This document shows, piece after piece, positions 6,638 to 16,444 of a DNA stretch of 64,000 nucleotides (the stretch's first letter is position 1; the number at the start of each line of letters is the position of its first letter). The notes beneath the pieces are model-generated. The model did not search any database. It was not told the DNA's origin and saw nothing but the letters and a program-made list of their open reading frames with translations. Source of the DNA: CAIWHR01 sp963811685 (GTDB taxonomy: Bacteria > Pseudomonadota > Gammaproteobacteria > Burkholderiales > Casimicrobiaceae); the NCBI GenBank assembly GCA_963811685.1, contig CAWESK010000018.1, forward strand, positions 1-64,000, read 5' to 3'. The translations under genes and the position numbers were made by a program.

Positions 6638-8844
6638 ATGTCCAAGATCATCCGCAGGAAGTCGCCCAATCTTTCGCGTCGCAGATTCATCGTCGGCTCG
6701 GCCGCTGCCAGCGGTGGCCTCGCCATCGGCTTGCGCCTGCCATTCGGATTCGACCTCGCCGAGGCCGCGACAGCTCCCGTCGAGGTGAACGCCTGGGTCG
6801 TGATCCGGCCCGACGACACCTGCATCATTCGCGTCGCCCGCTCCGAAATGGGACAGGGGACGATCACCGGCCTCGCCCAGCTCGTGACCGAGGAGCTCGA
6901 ATGCGACTGGAGCAAGGTCGGCGTCGAGTTCCCGACGCCCGGCGAGAGCAACGCGCGCCAGCGCGCCTGGGGCGAGTTCGGCACCGGCGGCAGCCGCGGC
7001 ATCCGCACGTCGGAAGACTACGTTCGCCGCGGCGGCGCGGTCGCGCGCGTGATGCTGCTGCAGGCGGCGGCCGACGAATGGAAAGTTCCGGTCAGCGAGC
7101 TCACGGTGAGCAACGGCGTGATCACGCATACGCCGAGCGGACGCAAGACCACTTACGGGAAAGTGGCGCCCGCCGCGGCCAAGCTCACGCCGCCGGATCC
7201 CAAGAGCATCAAGCTCAAGGACCCGAAGGAATGGAAGGTCGCCGGCAAGCCGATGAAGCGGCTCGACACCGCGCCCAAGCTCAACGGCAGCCTGGTCTAC
7301 GCGATCGATCTCAAGCTGCCGGGCATGTTGTGCGCGGCGGTCAAGGATTGCCCTGTCTTCGGCGGCAAGCTCGTCAGCTTCGACAACGCGAAGATCGCTT
7401 CGATGCCGGGCGTCAAGAAGGCCGTCAAGGTCAACGACACGACGGTCGCGGTCGTCGCCGACACGTGGTGGCACGCAAAGACCGCGCTCGACGCGCTTGC
7501 CGATCGTCTGGGACGAAGGCCCGAACGCGACGCGCACCAGCGCGCAGATCGCCGATCACCTGAAGGAGGGCCTGGCCGCGCAGGAGGCCTACGCGATGCG
7601 CAACGAAGGCGACGCGCAGAAAGCCCTCGCCGCCGCGCCGACCAAGATCGAAGCCGTCTACCGCACACCGTTCCTCGCGCACGCGACGATGGAGCCGATG
7701 AACTGCACGGTGCGCATCGGCACGGACAAGGCCGAGGCGTGGGTGCCGACGCAAAACGGCGAAGCGTCGCTCGCCGCGCTCGCGGAAGCCTCCGGGCTGC
7801 CGCTCGGCAAATGCGAGGTCTACAAGCACGTGCTGGGCGGCGGCTTCGGCCGGCGCGGCCAGCAGGACTACGTGCGGCAGGCGGTCGCCATCGGCAAGCA
7901 ATTTCCGGGTGTGCCCGTCAAGATGATCTGGAGCCGCGAGGAGGACATGACGCACGACTTCTTCCGCCCGATCTCGCAGGCGCGCTGCGCGGCGGGCATC
8001 GATGCCGCCGGCAACCTCGTCGCGCTGCACGTGCGCGTGTCGGGGCAGTCGATCAATGCGTTCAATAATTCCGCGCTCGCGAAAGACGGCAAGGACGACC
8101 GGCAGCTGCAGGGCTACTACGAGAAGCCCGGCGACGCGCAGCTGGGGTACGCGCCGCCCAACCTGCTGCTCGAATACGCGATGCGCAACACGCACGTTCC
8201 GGTCGGGCCGTGGCGCGGCGTCAACACCAACCAGAACGCCTTCTACATGGAATGCTTCATCGACGAGGCGGCGCATGCCGCGGGCAAGGATCCGGTCGAT
8301 TTCCGGCGCGCGGTGATGACCAAGTATCCGAAGCACCTCGCCGTGCTCGACGCTGCGGTGGCCAAGGCCGACTGGGGCAAGCCGTTGCCCCCGGGAGTCG
8401 GCCGCGGCGTCGCGCAATTCATGGGCTACGGAAGTTATTCGGCGGCAGTGGCCGAAGCCTCCGTCGACAAGGACGGCAAGGTCAAGGTCCATCGGACTGG
8501 TGCTGGCGCTCAATTGCGGCCACGCCGTCAATCCCGACCAGATCGCGGCGCAAGTCGAAGGCTCGGTCGCCTACGGTCTCTCGGCGGCGATGTACGGCGA
8601 AATCACCGTCGACAAGGGGCGCGTCGTGGAGACCAATTTCGACACCTATCCGGTGCTGCGCCTCGCCGAAATGCCGAAGGTCGAAACGGTGCTCGTGCCA
8701 TCGTTCGATTTCTGGGGCGGCGTGGGCGAGCCGACGATCTGCGTCGTGTCGCCGGCCGTGGTGAATGCGATCTTCGCGGCGACGGGCAAGCGCGTGCGCG
8801 AGCTTCCGCTGCGGAACCAGACGGAGATTTTGAAGCACGCATGA
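6638..8844 (+). CDS. iorB: Molybdopterin-binding large subunit (isoquinoline 1-oxidoreductase beta type), two frame changes
   Basis: The protein reads through three frames. Frame one (from 6638) has a Tat-type signal SRRRFIVGSAA and the first molybdopterin domain with GQGTITGLAQ and GTGGSRGIRTS. Near 7498 an extra T moves it to the second frame, with LPIVWDEGPN, GGGFGRRGQQDY and PVGPWRGVNTN. Near 8495 another +1 shift leads to the third frame with LNCGHAVNPDQ and FWGGVGEPTICVV, ending at 8844. About 735 aa in total is normal for the family. Both shifts are +1 and the rest is well conserved, so sequence error is likelier than decay. The Tat signal implies a periplasmic enzyme. Confidence 0.82.
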
Positions 8845-8940
8845 GCGAGCGGGGCGAAGCCAAGGAGCGAGGACGCTGCACGAGCAGGGCGAAGCAAGGA
8901 GCGAGCTCGCGTCTGCGAGCGCGGGCGGCGGCCGATCCGG

Positions 8941-9462
8941 GTGCACGAATTCGACCTGAAAGCTCGGAGGCCGCGCGTGGCGAGGATTGCGCCGGCGCAG
9001 CTGCGGAACGGTCGAGGTCGGGCGCGGGCCCGAGATCTCATCGCGGTGGTCGCGCTGGTGATCGGCAGCGCAAACGCCGGCGCAGACGCTCCGCCGTATG
9101 AAGTCGTCGGCGACGCCATCCGCGCGCCTCTCGCGGCCGCCGCCGGCGATCCGGCGCGCGGCCGTGCGCTGGTCGTCGCGCGCGACGCCGCCAATTGCGT
9201 GCTGTGTCATGCCGTCTCGGATCCCGCGATTCCCTTCTCGGGCGACGTCGGGCCGTCGCTCGATGGCATCGGACGGCGGCTCACCATCCCGCAGCTGCGC
9301 CTGCGCGTGGTCGACGACGCGCAGGTCAAACGCGATTCGGTAATGCCGAGCTATTACAAGGTGCCGGGACTCGTGCAGGTCGCGGCGCCCTATGTCGGCA
9401 AGCCGATCCTGTCGGCGCGCGAAGTCGAGGACATCGTCGCGTGGCTGGCCACGCTGCAATGA
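8941..9462 (+). CDS. soxX: Sulfur-oxidation c-type cytochrome SoxX
   Basis: 173 aa with an N-terminal signal segment (hydrophobic at about 33-46) and one haem c motif, CVLCH at residues 86-90. A VMPSYY segment further on supplies a likely Met ligand. In the Sox system SoxX pairs with SoxA to attach thiosulfate to the SoxY carrier. The GTG at 8941 is the first plausible start, giving a long basic leader; a later start is possible. soxY follows by 27 bases in the same frame. Confidence 0.85.
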   Translation: MHEFDLKARRPRVARIAPAQLRNGRGRARARDLIAVVALVIGSANAGADAPPYEVVGDAIRAPLAAAAGDPARGRALVVARDAANCVLCHAVSDPAIPFSGDVGPSLDGIGRRLTIPQLRLRVVDDAQVKRDSVMPSYYKVPGLVQVAAPYVGKPILSAREVEDIVAWLATLQ

Positions 9463-9489
9463 CGCCGCGCAGGCGCCGAACGCTCGCGC

Positions 9490-9933
9490 GTGCGCCGGCG
9501 TCTGCTGCAGGGCGCGGGAGCGTGGGCGGTCATCACGTGTGTGCCGTCGCGCGCCGCGGACAGCGCGCTGCCGGCGATCCCGGCACTCGCGACGTTTCTG
9601 GCGGGGCGCACGCCGCGCCGCGAGCGCGTGCAGCTCGAATTGCCGCGGATCGCCGACAACGGGCTTTCGGTCCCGCTGCGCCTCGCCGTCGCCGGTCCCT
9701 TCGCGCCGGGATCCTTCGTGCGCAAGCTCGCGCTCTTCTCCGAGAGCAATCCGGTGCCCGACATGGCGGTGTTCGAATTCCCGCAGCCACTCGACCGCAT
9801 CGCGATCGACACGCGCATCCGGCTCGCCGGCACCCAGCAGATCGTCGCCGTCGCCGAGATGAGCGACGGCATCGTCTACGCCGCGGCGACGGAAGTGATC
9901 GTCACGCTCGGCGGCTGCATGGACGGCACGTAG
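9490..9933 (+). CDS. soxY: Thiosulfate-oxidation carrier SoxY with an unusual tail
   Basis: 147 aa with an N-terminal RRRLLQGAG signal that looks Tat-like, then an immunoglobulin-like SoxY domain. SoxY normally ends in Gly-Gly-Cys-Gly-Gly, and the Cys carries the sulfur intermediate. Here the carrier Cys is kept in LGGC, but it is followed by Met-Asp-Gly-Thr and then the stop, so the flexible arm is altered. The start GTG at 9490 lies in the same frame downstream of the soxX stop. soxZ, its obligate partner, starts 10 bases downstream. Confidence 0.8.
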   Translation: MRRRLLQGAGAWAVITCVPSRAADSALPAIPALATFLAGRTPRRERVQLELPRIADNGLSVPLRLAVAGPFAPGSFVRKLALFSESNPVPDMAVFEFPQPLDRIAIDTRIRLAGTQQIVAVAEMSDGIVYAAATEVIVTLGGCMDGT

Positions 9934-9942
9934 GAACCCGCC

Positions 9943-10263
9943 GTGCCCAACGCCCGCATCACCGTTCCCGAACGCGTCGCGAGCGGCGCGCCGTTCGAGG
10001 TGCGCATCCAGATCCGTCACGCAATGGAGACCGGCTATCGCACCGACGACATGGGCAAGTCGATTCCGCGCAACGTGATCCGCACGCTCACGTGCCGCTA
10101 CAACGGCGACCCGGTGTTCGTCGCACACTTGAGCTCCGGCATCGCGGCCAATCCGTATCTGCGATTTTTCGTGCTGGCGCGCACGTCCGGCGAGCTCACC
10201 TTCGATTGGGTCGACGACGCCGGAACGCGCGACTCCGATCGCGTCGCGGTGACCGTCGCGTGA
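9943..10263 (+). CDS. soxZ: Thiosulfate-oxidation chaperone SoxZ
   Basis: 106 aa, typical SoxZ length. The small beta-sandwich has PFEVRIQIRHAMETG and later DDAGTRDSD. It lacks a signal peptide, as SoxZ is exported with SoxY. GTG start at 9943. Its TGA stop overlaps the GTG start of soxA, so translation is probably coupled. Confidence 0.88.
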   Translation: MPNARITVPERVASGAPFEVRIQIRHAMETGYRTDDMGKSIPRNVIRTLTCRYNGDPVFVAHLSSGIAANPYLRFFVLARTSGELTFDWVDDAGTRDSDRVAVTVA

Positions 10264-11033
10264 AGCCATCGCTTTGCCTCCTGCTGCTGGCGCTCATCGC
10301 CATCGGCGTTACCGCCCAGGAGCGAACGCTGCCGCTCACCGCCTTGCGCTCAGGCGTCGCGTTTTCCGGGCCGGATGTGCAGGCGCTGCAGGCCGACGAT
10401 GCGGCCAATCCCGGCATGCTCTGGGTGCAGCGCGGCGGCGAGCTGTGGAGCGCCGCGGCGCCCGGCGGCAGCTGCGCGTCGTGCCATCGCGAGGCGGCGA
10501 CGTCGATGCGCGGCGTCGCGACGCATTACCCGGCGCTGGACAAATCCAGCGGCGACGTCGTGGATCTCGAAGCGCGGATCAATGCCTGCCGCACGCAGCG
10601 CCAGCGCGCGCCGGCGTGGCCGCGCGAAGCGGAGGACCTCCTGGCCCTCACCACGTACATCGCGCATCAGTCGCGCGGCATGCCGATGGCGGTCAGCATC
10701 GACGGATCCGCGCGCGCGTCGTTCGACCGCGGCCGCGCGCTGTATCTTGAAAAGCACGGGCAGATGAATCTCGCGTGCACGCAATGCCACGACCAGAATT
10801 GGGGCAAGCGGCTGCTCGCCGAGAACATCAGCCAGGGGCACGGCACCGCGTTTCCGGCCTACCGGCTCGAATGGCAGAGCGTCGGATCGCTGCAGCGGCG
10901 CATCCGCGCGTGCTACTTCGGCATTCGCGCGGAAATGCCCGCGCCGGGCGCGCGCGAGCTCACCGACCTCGAGCTCTATCTCGCGTGGCGCGCGCAAGGG
11001 TTGCCGATCGAGGCGCCCGGCGTGCGCCGCTAG
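10260..11033 (+). CDS. soxA: Dihaem c-type cytochrome SoxA
   Basis: 257 aa with a signal peptide of about 19 residues. Two haem c motifs are visible, CASCH at 72-76 and CTQCH at 173-177. Cys218 in RIRACYFG is the expected active-site Cys (persulfide haem ligand) that joins thiosulfate to SoxY. The start is a GTG overlapping the soxZ stop (GTGA). The order soxX-Y-Z-A is compact, but soxB and soxCD are not in the window. The gene converges with a Bug receptor six bases downstream. Confidence 0.88.
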   Translation: MKPSLCLLLLALIAIGVTAQERTLPLTALRSGVAFSGPDVQALQADDAANPGMLWVQRGGELWSAAAPGGSCASCHREAATSMRGVATHYPALDKSSGDVVDLEARINACRTQRQRAPAWPREAEDLLALTTYIAHQSRGMPMAVSIDGSARASFDRGRALYLEKHGQMNLACTQCHDQNWGKRLLAENISQGHGTAFPAYRLEWQSVGSLQRRIRACYFGIRAEMPAPGARELTDLELYLAWRAQGLPIEAPGVRR

Positions 11034-11039
11034 CGTCTT

Positions 11040-12041
11040 TCACTGCAGCTCGATGCCGGTCTTCTTCACGAGCTTCGCGTACTTCGCGAGCTCGGTGCCG
11101 AAGAACCGGCTCGCGTATTCCGGGGTGCTCACGTTGATCGTGTTGCCCTGCTTGTCCATGGCTTCACGCACCTCCGGTGTCGCGAACGCGGATGCGAACG
11201 CATCATGGACGCGCTTCACGTCGGCCGGCGCCATTTTCGCGGGGCCGATGACCGCGAACCAGCCTTCCACCAGATAGTTCGGCAGCCCCTGCTCCACCAT
11301 CGTCGGAATGTCCGGCGCGGCGGGCAAGCGCTGCGCGGTGCCGACGCCGATCGCGCGCAGGCTGCCGCTTTTCAGATGCTGCTGCACCGACGGCAGCGAC
11401 AGCGCGCCGATCTCCACCTGGCCGCCGATCAGGTCGGTCAGCATCGGCCCGACGCCCTTGTACGGCACGTGCGTTGCCGTGACTCCCGCCTCGTCGAGGA
11501 ACATCGCCGCGGCAAGGTGCAGGATCGTGCCGTTGCCCGACGAGCCGTAGTTGTACTTGCCCGGATTGGCCTTCAGCAGCGCGATCAGCTCCTGCGCGTT
11601 CTTCGCCGGCACCTTGGAATTGACGACGATGACTATCGGCGTCGAGCCGATCACGGCGATCGGCGTGATGTCGGCGATCGGGTCGAACGGCACCGACTTG
11701 TAGACGCTGGGATAGATGACGTGATTGTTCGACACGATCGACAGCGTGTAGCCGTCGGGCGCCGATTTGACGAGTGCCGACGTGCCGACGATGCCACCCG
11801 CGCCGGGCTGGTTCTCGACGACGACCGGCGCGGCCAGCGCCTTCGAAAGCGCGGGCTGCGCGGCACGCGTGATCGTGTCGACACCCGACGCGGTCGCGAC
11901 CGGAAGGATGAACTTGACCGGGCGCTCGCCCATTTGCGCGTGGGCGGGCGCTACGACGACGAGCGCGGCGCCGATCAGCAGCGCGCGCACGACGCCAAGA
12001 ACGCTCGCAGGCGTCGACGTGAAGGGCGAGGGCGTGGTCAT
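11040..12041 (-). CDS. Tripartite tricarboxylate transporter substrate-binding protein (Bug family)
   Basis: About 333 aa, a periplasmic solute-binding protein of the type that is greatly expanded in Burkholderiales. A signal peptide ends near Ala-His-Ala-Gln. GAGGIVGTSAL and the two-lobe layout with YNYGSSGNGT are typical. The ligand is probably a carboxylate. The ATG at 12041 has GGAG just upstream and is preferred over an upstream in-frame ATG. It follows the CoA-transferase on the same strand, so it may capture the acid processed by that operon. Confidence 0.85.
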   Translation of the reverse strand: MTTPSPFTSTPASVLGVVRALLIGAALVVVAPAHAQMGERPVKFILPVATASGVDTITRAAQPALSKALAAPVVVENQPGAGGIVGTSALVKSAPDGYTLSIVSNNHVIYPSVYKSVPFDPIADITPIAVIGSTPIVIVVNSKVPAKNAQELIALLKANPGKYNYGSSGNGTILHLAAAMFLDEAGVTATHVPYKGVGPMLTDLIGGQVEIGALSLPSVQQHLKSGSLRAIGVGTAQRLPAAPDIPTMVEQGLPNYLVEGWFAVIGPAKMAPADVKRVHDAFASAFATPEVREAMDKQGNTINVSTPEYASRFFGTELAKYAKLVKKTGIELQ

Positions 12042-12103
12042 ACGTTCTCCAGCGTGTAAATTGGTGAGGCGCAATTCGTGTCAGCCGATCGCATGCTGCG
12101 CGA

Positions 12104-13292
12104 TCAGGCTCGTCGACCGACGACCGTCTCGTAACCAAGCGAGCGCATCAGCTCGCGCGTGTGCTCGCCCATCCGCGGCGGATCGAGCCGCACGCCGAGG
12201 CGTTGTCCCTGCATCGTGATCGGAAACAACGTGGTCTTGACCGTTTGCCCTGCGCGCGGACCGTCGGGCAGCCGCACGTCGGCGAGGCCGCCGGTCGCGG
12301 CGAGGTGCGGGTCGTCGTACAGGTCCTCGGGCTTCCTGATCGGCGCGAACGGCAGTCCGACGCGCTCGAACAACACGGCGAGCTCCGCGGCCGTGCGGCC
12401 AGCCAGCCGCTCGCGAAGGGTCGCGAGCAGCGCGGCGCGTTTCTCCACGCGCTGGTTGTTGGTCGCAAGGCCGCACGTCCGCCTTGAGATCGTCGAAGCC
12501 GAGCGCATCGCAGAACGTCACCCATTGCGAATCGCTGACGGCGGCGAGGAAGATCTGCTCCCCATCCTTGACCGTGAACACGTCGTAGACAGCCCACGGA
12601 TTGTCGCGCGCCGGCATCGGCGCCGGCGCCTTGCCGGTCATCGCGAACTGCAGCATGTGCTGGCCGACCAGGAACACGTTGTTCTCGAACAGCGCCGACT
12701 GCACTTCCATCCCGCGGCCGGTGACGCCGCGCTGGATCAGCGCGCCGAGCGTGCCGATCGCGCCGAAGAGGCCGCCCATGATGTCGTTGATGCTCGTGCC
12801 GGCGCGCAGCGGGTCGCCGGGGCGCCCGGTCATGTACGCGAGCCCGCCCATCATCTGCACGACCTCGTCCAGCGCCGTGCGGTGCTCGTAGGGCCCCGGC
12901 AGGAACCCCTTGTGACTGACGTAGATCACGCGCGGGTTGACCTTCGACAGCGCCGCGTAGTCGAGGCCGTACTTGGCCATCGTCCCGGGCTTGAAGTTCT
13001 CGATGACGACATCCGCGCTCGCCGACAGCTTGCGCGCCACCTCCGCGCCATCGCCCTGGTGAAGATCGATCGCGATGCTCTTCTTGTTGCGGTTGAACAT
13101 CGGGAAGAAACCTGCCCCCGCGCCCAGCAGCCGGCGCGTGCGGTCGCCGTCGATCGGCTCGACCTTGATCACCTCGGCGCCCATGTCGGCGAGCATCATG
13201 CCGCAGGTCGGGCCCATCACCATGTGCGTGAACTCGACGACGCGCAGGCCGGCCAGCGGTTGCGGCGGAGCGTTGCCGGCAGCAGCGTCCAT
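12104..13292 (-). CDS. CaiB/BaiF family III CoA-transferase, one frame change
   Basis: A CoA-transferase that moves CoA between carboxylic acids. The N-terminus has LAGLRVVEFTHMVMGPTCG, then ADMGAEVIKVE and NFKPGTMAKYGLDY, all classic for the family. The frame changes near 12478, where an extra C follows DDLKADVR. The C-terminal part resumes as LATNNQRVEKRAALL and continues to GEHTRELMRSLGY. The joined length is about 395 aa, normal for the family. Its ATG at 13292 follows the HMG-CoA-lyase-like stop by six bases, so the two are co-transcribed. The single +1 shift is probably a sequence error. Confidence 0.84.
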
Positions 13293-13297
13293 CGCGG

Positions 13298-14236
13298 TCA
13301 AAGCGCCGGGGGCGGTGCGCCGCGCATCGTCTTCGGCAAGTTCGCGCGCCACAGCGTGCCGTGCAATTCCTCGCCTTCGAGCCATTGCGCGACTTTCGCG
13401 CGCAGGGCGATCAACGCATCGAAATCCTGACCGGTCGGCACTCCCATGCTGGCGAACATATACGCGACGTCCTCGGTCGTGACATTGCCGCTCGCGCCCG
13501 GCGCATGCGGGCACCCGCCGATGCCGGCGAGGCACGCGTCGAAACGCGCGATGCCCAATTGCCATGCGGCGAACACGTTCGCCATGCCGAGGCCGCGCGT
13601 GTCGTGGAAGTGTCCGCAAGTCAGCCGATCGCCGGCGACCTCCAGCGCGCGCTTGAACAAGTCCTGGACCATCGCCGGATCGGCGTAGCCGACGGTGTCC
13701 GCCAAGCCGACGCGATCGACACCGGCGTCGAGAACCGCCTTGACGAGCCGCAGCACTTCCGAGGTCTCGACGCGGCCCTGGATCGTGCAGCCGAACGCCG
13801 TGCTGAGGCCCACTTCGACGAGGCAGCTCGAGCCGGCGCGGTCGCGCGCGGCGCGGATGCGTGCGATCTCCTGCACGACCTCGTCGGGCGTCCGGCGCAG
13901 GTTGGCGAGGCTGTGCGCGTGACTCGCCGACAACGGAACGAGCATCAGGTCGGCGCCGGATTCGAGGGCCCGCTCCGCGCCCTTGAGATTCGGAACGAGC
14001 ACCGACGCGAAGAGTCCCGGCAGCGTCTTCGCGAAAGCGACGAGCTCGGCGGTGTCGGCAAGCTGCGGCAGCAACCGCGCGGGGACGAACGAGCCGACTT
14101 CGATCTCGCGTTGACCGGCTGCGTAAGCGTCGCGAATCCACTCGATCTTGTGCGCCGTGGGAAGCACGCGTCCGATGCTCTGCAGGCCATCGCGCAGGCC
14201 GACTTCGCGAATGACAACCGGGGGATAAGCGCTCAT
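13298..14236 (-). CDS. Hydroxymethylglutaryl-CoA lyase family protein
   Basis: 312 aa TIM-barrel lyase of the HMG-CoA lyase/isopropylmalate synthase group, cleaving a 3-hydroxyacyl-CoA. The N-terminal motif is EVGLRDGLQS, the metal-binding HFHDTRGLGMAN lies in the last third, and the Cys loop is GIGGCPHAPGASGN. The ATG at 14236 fits the family start better than the upstream in-frame ATG. With the adjacent CoA-transferase and Bug receptor it forms a three-gene set for uptake, activation and cleavage of a carboxylic acid. The acid is not identified. Confidence 0.86.
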   Translation of the reverse strand: MSAYPPVVIREVGLRDGLQSIGRVLPTAHKIEWIRDAYAAGQREIEVGSFVPARLLPQLADTAELVAFAKTLPGLFASVLVPNLKGAERALESGADLMLVPLSASHAHSLANLRRTPDEVVQEIARIRAARDRAGSSCLVEVGLSTAFGCTIQGRVETSEVLRLVKAVLDAGVDRVGLADTVGYADPAMVQDLFKRALEVAGDRLTCGHFHDTRGLGMANVFAAWQLGIARFDACLAGIGGCPHAPGASGNVTTEDVAYMFASMGVPTGQDFDALIALRAKVAQWLEGEELHGTLWRANLPKTMRGAPPPAL

Positions 14237-14299
14237 CGGCGCAAGTCTAGGCATTCCAAGCGAAGTTGTCAGCGGCTTCCGCGACCCCTTCGCTGCCGT

Positions 14300-14977
14300 T
14301 CAGATCCGCACGAAGTCCTTGCCCTTGTTGGGGTCGACCACGTATTGGTAGAACGCCGCGTTGACCTTGTCCCAGTTCTTCAGCTTTTTCATGTTGCCCA
14401 TCCAGCGCGAGATGTTCGGGTACGCGCCGTAATTGCATGCGATGGCTTCGCCGCCGAGCGTCATCATCGCGCCGAGATAGTCGGCGATCGTGATCGCGTC
14501 GCCGCAGAGATATTGATTGCGCGGGCCGATGAGGCTCTGGTCGAGGATCTTGAGCCAGCCGAGCGCCTTGTCCTTGCCGTAGGCGATCGTTCCCGCCTGC
14601 ACGACGTCGTCGGGCCGACGCATGAAGGGGAAGATCTGCGGATACACGAACCCGTAGGAAAAGTCGCGGTAGAAGCCGGTGTTGAACCAGTCCATCCGCT
14701 CGTTGACGTGCGCCCGCTGGCGCGCGTCCTTCGGATAGGCGGGCGAGTTGGCGCGGTCGGCGAGAAACTTGAGAATCGACGAGCTCTCGGTCAGCCGAAA
14801 ATCACCGTCCTCCAGCACCGGCACCTGGTGGCTCGGATTGATCTTCTCGTACGGCGGCTGATACTGCGCCCCGGTGAAGAGATCGACGATCTCGAGATCG
14901 AGGTCGATGCCGGACTCGGCGGCGAACAATACGACGGGCCGGCTCGTCGTCGACACCGGATGATAGTAAAGCTTCAT
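14300..14977 (-). CDS. Glutathione S-transferase
   Basis: 225 aa with a thioredoxin-fold N-terminal half (MKLYYHPVSTTSRPV, then HQVPVLEDGDFRLTESSSIL for glutathione binding) and a helical C-terminal half. It resembles theta-like bacterial GSTs. A conjugation or dehalogenation role cannot be separated by sequence alone. It starts 13 bases after the long open end of the bactofilin frame on the same strand. Confidence 0.85.
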   Translation of the reverse strand: MKLYYHPVSTTSRPVVLFAAESGIDLDLEIVDLFTGAQYQPPYEKINPSHQVPVLEDGDFRLTESSSILKFLADRANSPAYPKDARQRAHVNERMDWFNTGFYRDFSYGFVYPQIFPFMRRPDDVVQAGTIAYGKDKALGWLKILDQSLIGPRNQYLCGDAITIADYLGAMMTLGGEAIACNYGAYPNISRWMGNMKKLKNWDKVNAAFYQYVVDPNKGKDFVRI

Positions 14978-14989
14978 GATGCCCCTCCT

Positions 14990-15712
14990 CTAAGCGCGGA
15001 GTCGAGGTGTGCTCCGCCGCGAAGCCGGCATCATGTCATGTTTGCAACCCCCGGTGCAGCACCGGAACGGGCAAGCCCGGCTCAGTGCGACGCGACGTGA
15101 CCCCCGGGTGGCAGCCCGATCGGCCCCGCCGATGAAGTGATCCGCGGCGGCTGCGCGGATTCGAGCGACATCGTCCAGCCGCTGCACGTCGCCGTTCAAT
15201 TCACCGCCCTCGTCGACGATGAGCTTGCCGTAGCGGATGGTCCCGGAGACGCGGCCGGTGCCGTGCACGACGAGGCGCGTGCGCGCGGTGAGTTCCCCCG
15301 AGAACTCGCCGTGGATCTCCGCGACGTCGATCAGCGCCGTGCCCTTGAGCGTTCCCGGCCTCGCGATCTCCATCGCCTTGCTGTGCACGGTCGCTTCCAC
15401 GTGCCCTTCGATGACGAGTACGTCACAGTCGGAAATGTCCACTCCTCTCAGCTTGATGTTGACGCCCACGGCGAGCTTGCTCACCGGCACCTCGGCGCGC
15501 GGCGCCGGCACCACGTCAGGCAACGCCGCGTCCATAGGCAGGAGCGGCGGCTCGACGTGGGCGGGTTGTGCAACAGGCGGCGCGGCGGTCCGTGCAGGCA
15601 CGTTGGTTCCTCTCCCGGCGGCTGCCGGCGGATCGTACAAGGCAGGCTTCAACGCGGATTTGTCGATGCTCTTTCCTTCGGTGAAGCGATCGCGGCGTCC
15701 GAAATTCATCAT
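14990..15712 (-). CDS. Bactofilin (polymer-forming cytoskeletal protein)
   Basis: The central region from about residue 85 to 190 is a right-handed beta-helix made of short repeats (VNIKLRGVDISDCDVLVIEG, VVHGTGRVSGTIRYGKL), as in bactofilins that polymerise at the membrane. A Pro- and Ala-rich linker precedes it. The start is one of two adjacent ATGs at 15712 or 15709. After GELNGDVQRLDD the frame becomes Cys- and Arg-rich and unlike bactofilin tails. In the next frame a Ser/Pro/Gly tail stops at 15082, so a single-base error near 15175 may have lengthened this ORF. Confidence 0.75.
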   Translation of the reverse strand: MMNFGRRDRFTEGKSIDKSALKPALYDPPAAAGRGTNVPARTAAPPVAQPAHVEPPLLPMDAALPDVVPAPRAEVPVSKLAVGVNIKLRGVDISDCDVLVIEGHVEATVHSKAMEIARPGTLKGTALIDVAEIHGEFSGELTARTRLVVHGTGRVSGTIRYGKLIVDEGGELNGDVQRLDDVARIRAAAADHFIGGADRAATRGSRRVALSRACPFRCCTGGCKHDMMPASRRSTPRLRA

Positions 15713-16047
15713 GAGGAATCCTTTTCTGTCCGGGGAGGGGCATGACGACGTCATTATTCGCCTCGCTGCCGCGCTGTGCAATACAAATTCCCGAAGAGCG
15801 ACCGCGACGAACGTTCCAATGTAGGCGTCCGTCCTACATTGCGCGGTCCTACGCGAATAACGGCGACGATCCGACATCAGCCGCCCCCACGGCGCGCGAG
15901 CATTTCACCGCGGAGACCTGCCCGGCAATGCGTCGCACACGGGCTTGCAGTCCGTCGCCGGTCGGCAGCAGTTTTTGCCCCGCATGAATGCTGCCGATTG
16001 CGTCGTCGCCGGACAGGGCTTCGCCTTACGCGAAGGATGACCCTCGA
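15713..16047. other. Divergent intergenic region with a hyphenated palindrome
   Basis: No supported gene. It separates the minus-strand bactofilin from the plus-strand response regulator and should hold both promoters. A perfect nine-base inverted repeat, CAATGTAGG (15817-15825) and CCTACATTG (15833-15841), is followed by a third GTCCTAC at 15846. This could be an operator or an RNA hairpin. Confidence 0.55.
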
Positions 16048-16413
16048 ATGAAACGCATCTACGTGGTCGAATACTCGGCGCTCGCTCGCAACCGCATACG
16101 CCAGGCGCTCACTTGGCTCGACGACTGCCAGATCGTCGGCGAGGCCGAGGCCGCGAACGAAGGCGTCGACGGGGTGAACGATCTCGATCCCGACATCGTG
16201 ATCACCGACCTGTTGCTGAAGGATGGCACCGGCGTCGACGTGGTCAAGCGGATTCGCGCACTGCACGGCCCCGAGCGGCCGGTGATTTTCGTGCTGACGA
16301 ATCGCCCCAATCCGACACATCGCGCGAAGCTCGAGGAGGCCGGGGCGAACGGCTTCTTCGACAAGCAGCGCGAATACGGACTGTTGATCGACGAGCTGCG
16401 CGACGTGGCTTAA
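16048..16413 (+). CDS. Stand-alone response regulator receiver domain
   Basis: 121 aa, a single receiver domain without an output domain. The likely phospho-acceptor is Asp54 in DIVITDLLLKDG, with Thr84 and Lys106 in the conserved switch positions. Only one acidic residue (Glu8) occupies the usual acidic pair near the N-terminus, which may weaken Mg binding. The ATG at 16048 matches the domain start; the open frame extends upstream without homology. No kinase is nearby. A BON-domain gene follows by about 30 bases on the same strand. Confidence 0.82.
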   Translation: MKRIYVVEYSALARNRIRQALTWLDDCQIVGEAEAANEGVDGVNDLDPDIVITDLLLKDGTGVDVVKRIRALHGPERPVIFVLTNRPNPTHRAKLEEAGANGFFDKQREYGLLIDELRDVA

Positions 16414-16444
16414 GGACACCGTCGCGACGAAGAGGAGGTGGAAA

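Noticed and set aside
6638..8844. Programmed frameshifting in iorB
   Set aside because: No slippery sequence or stem is evident, and the same +1 type occurs in many unrelated genes, so sequence error is the simpler reading.
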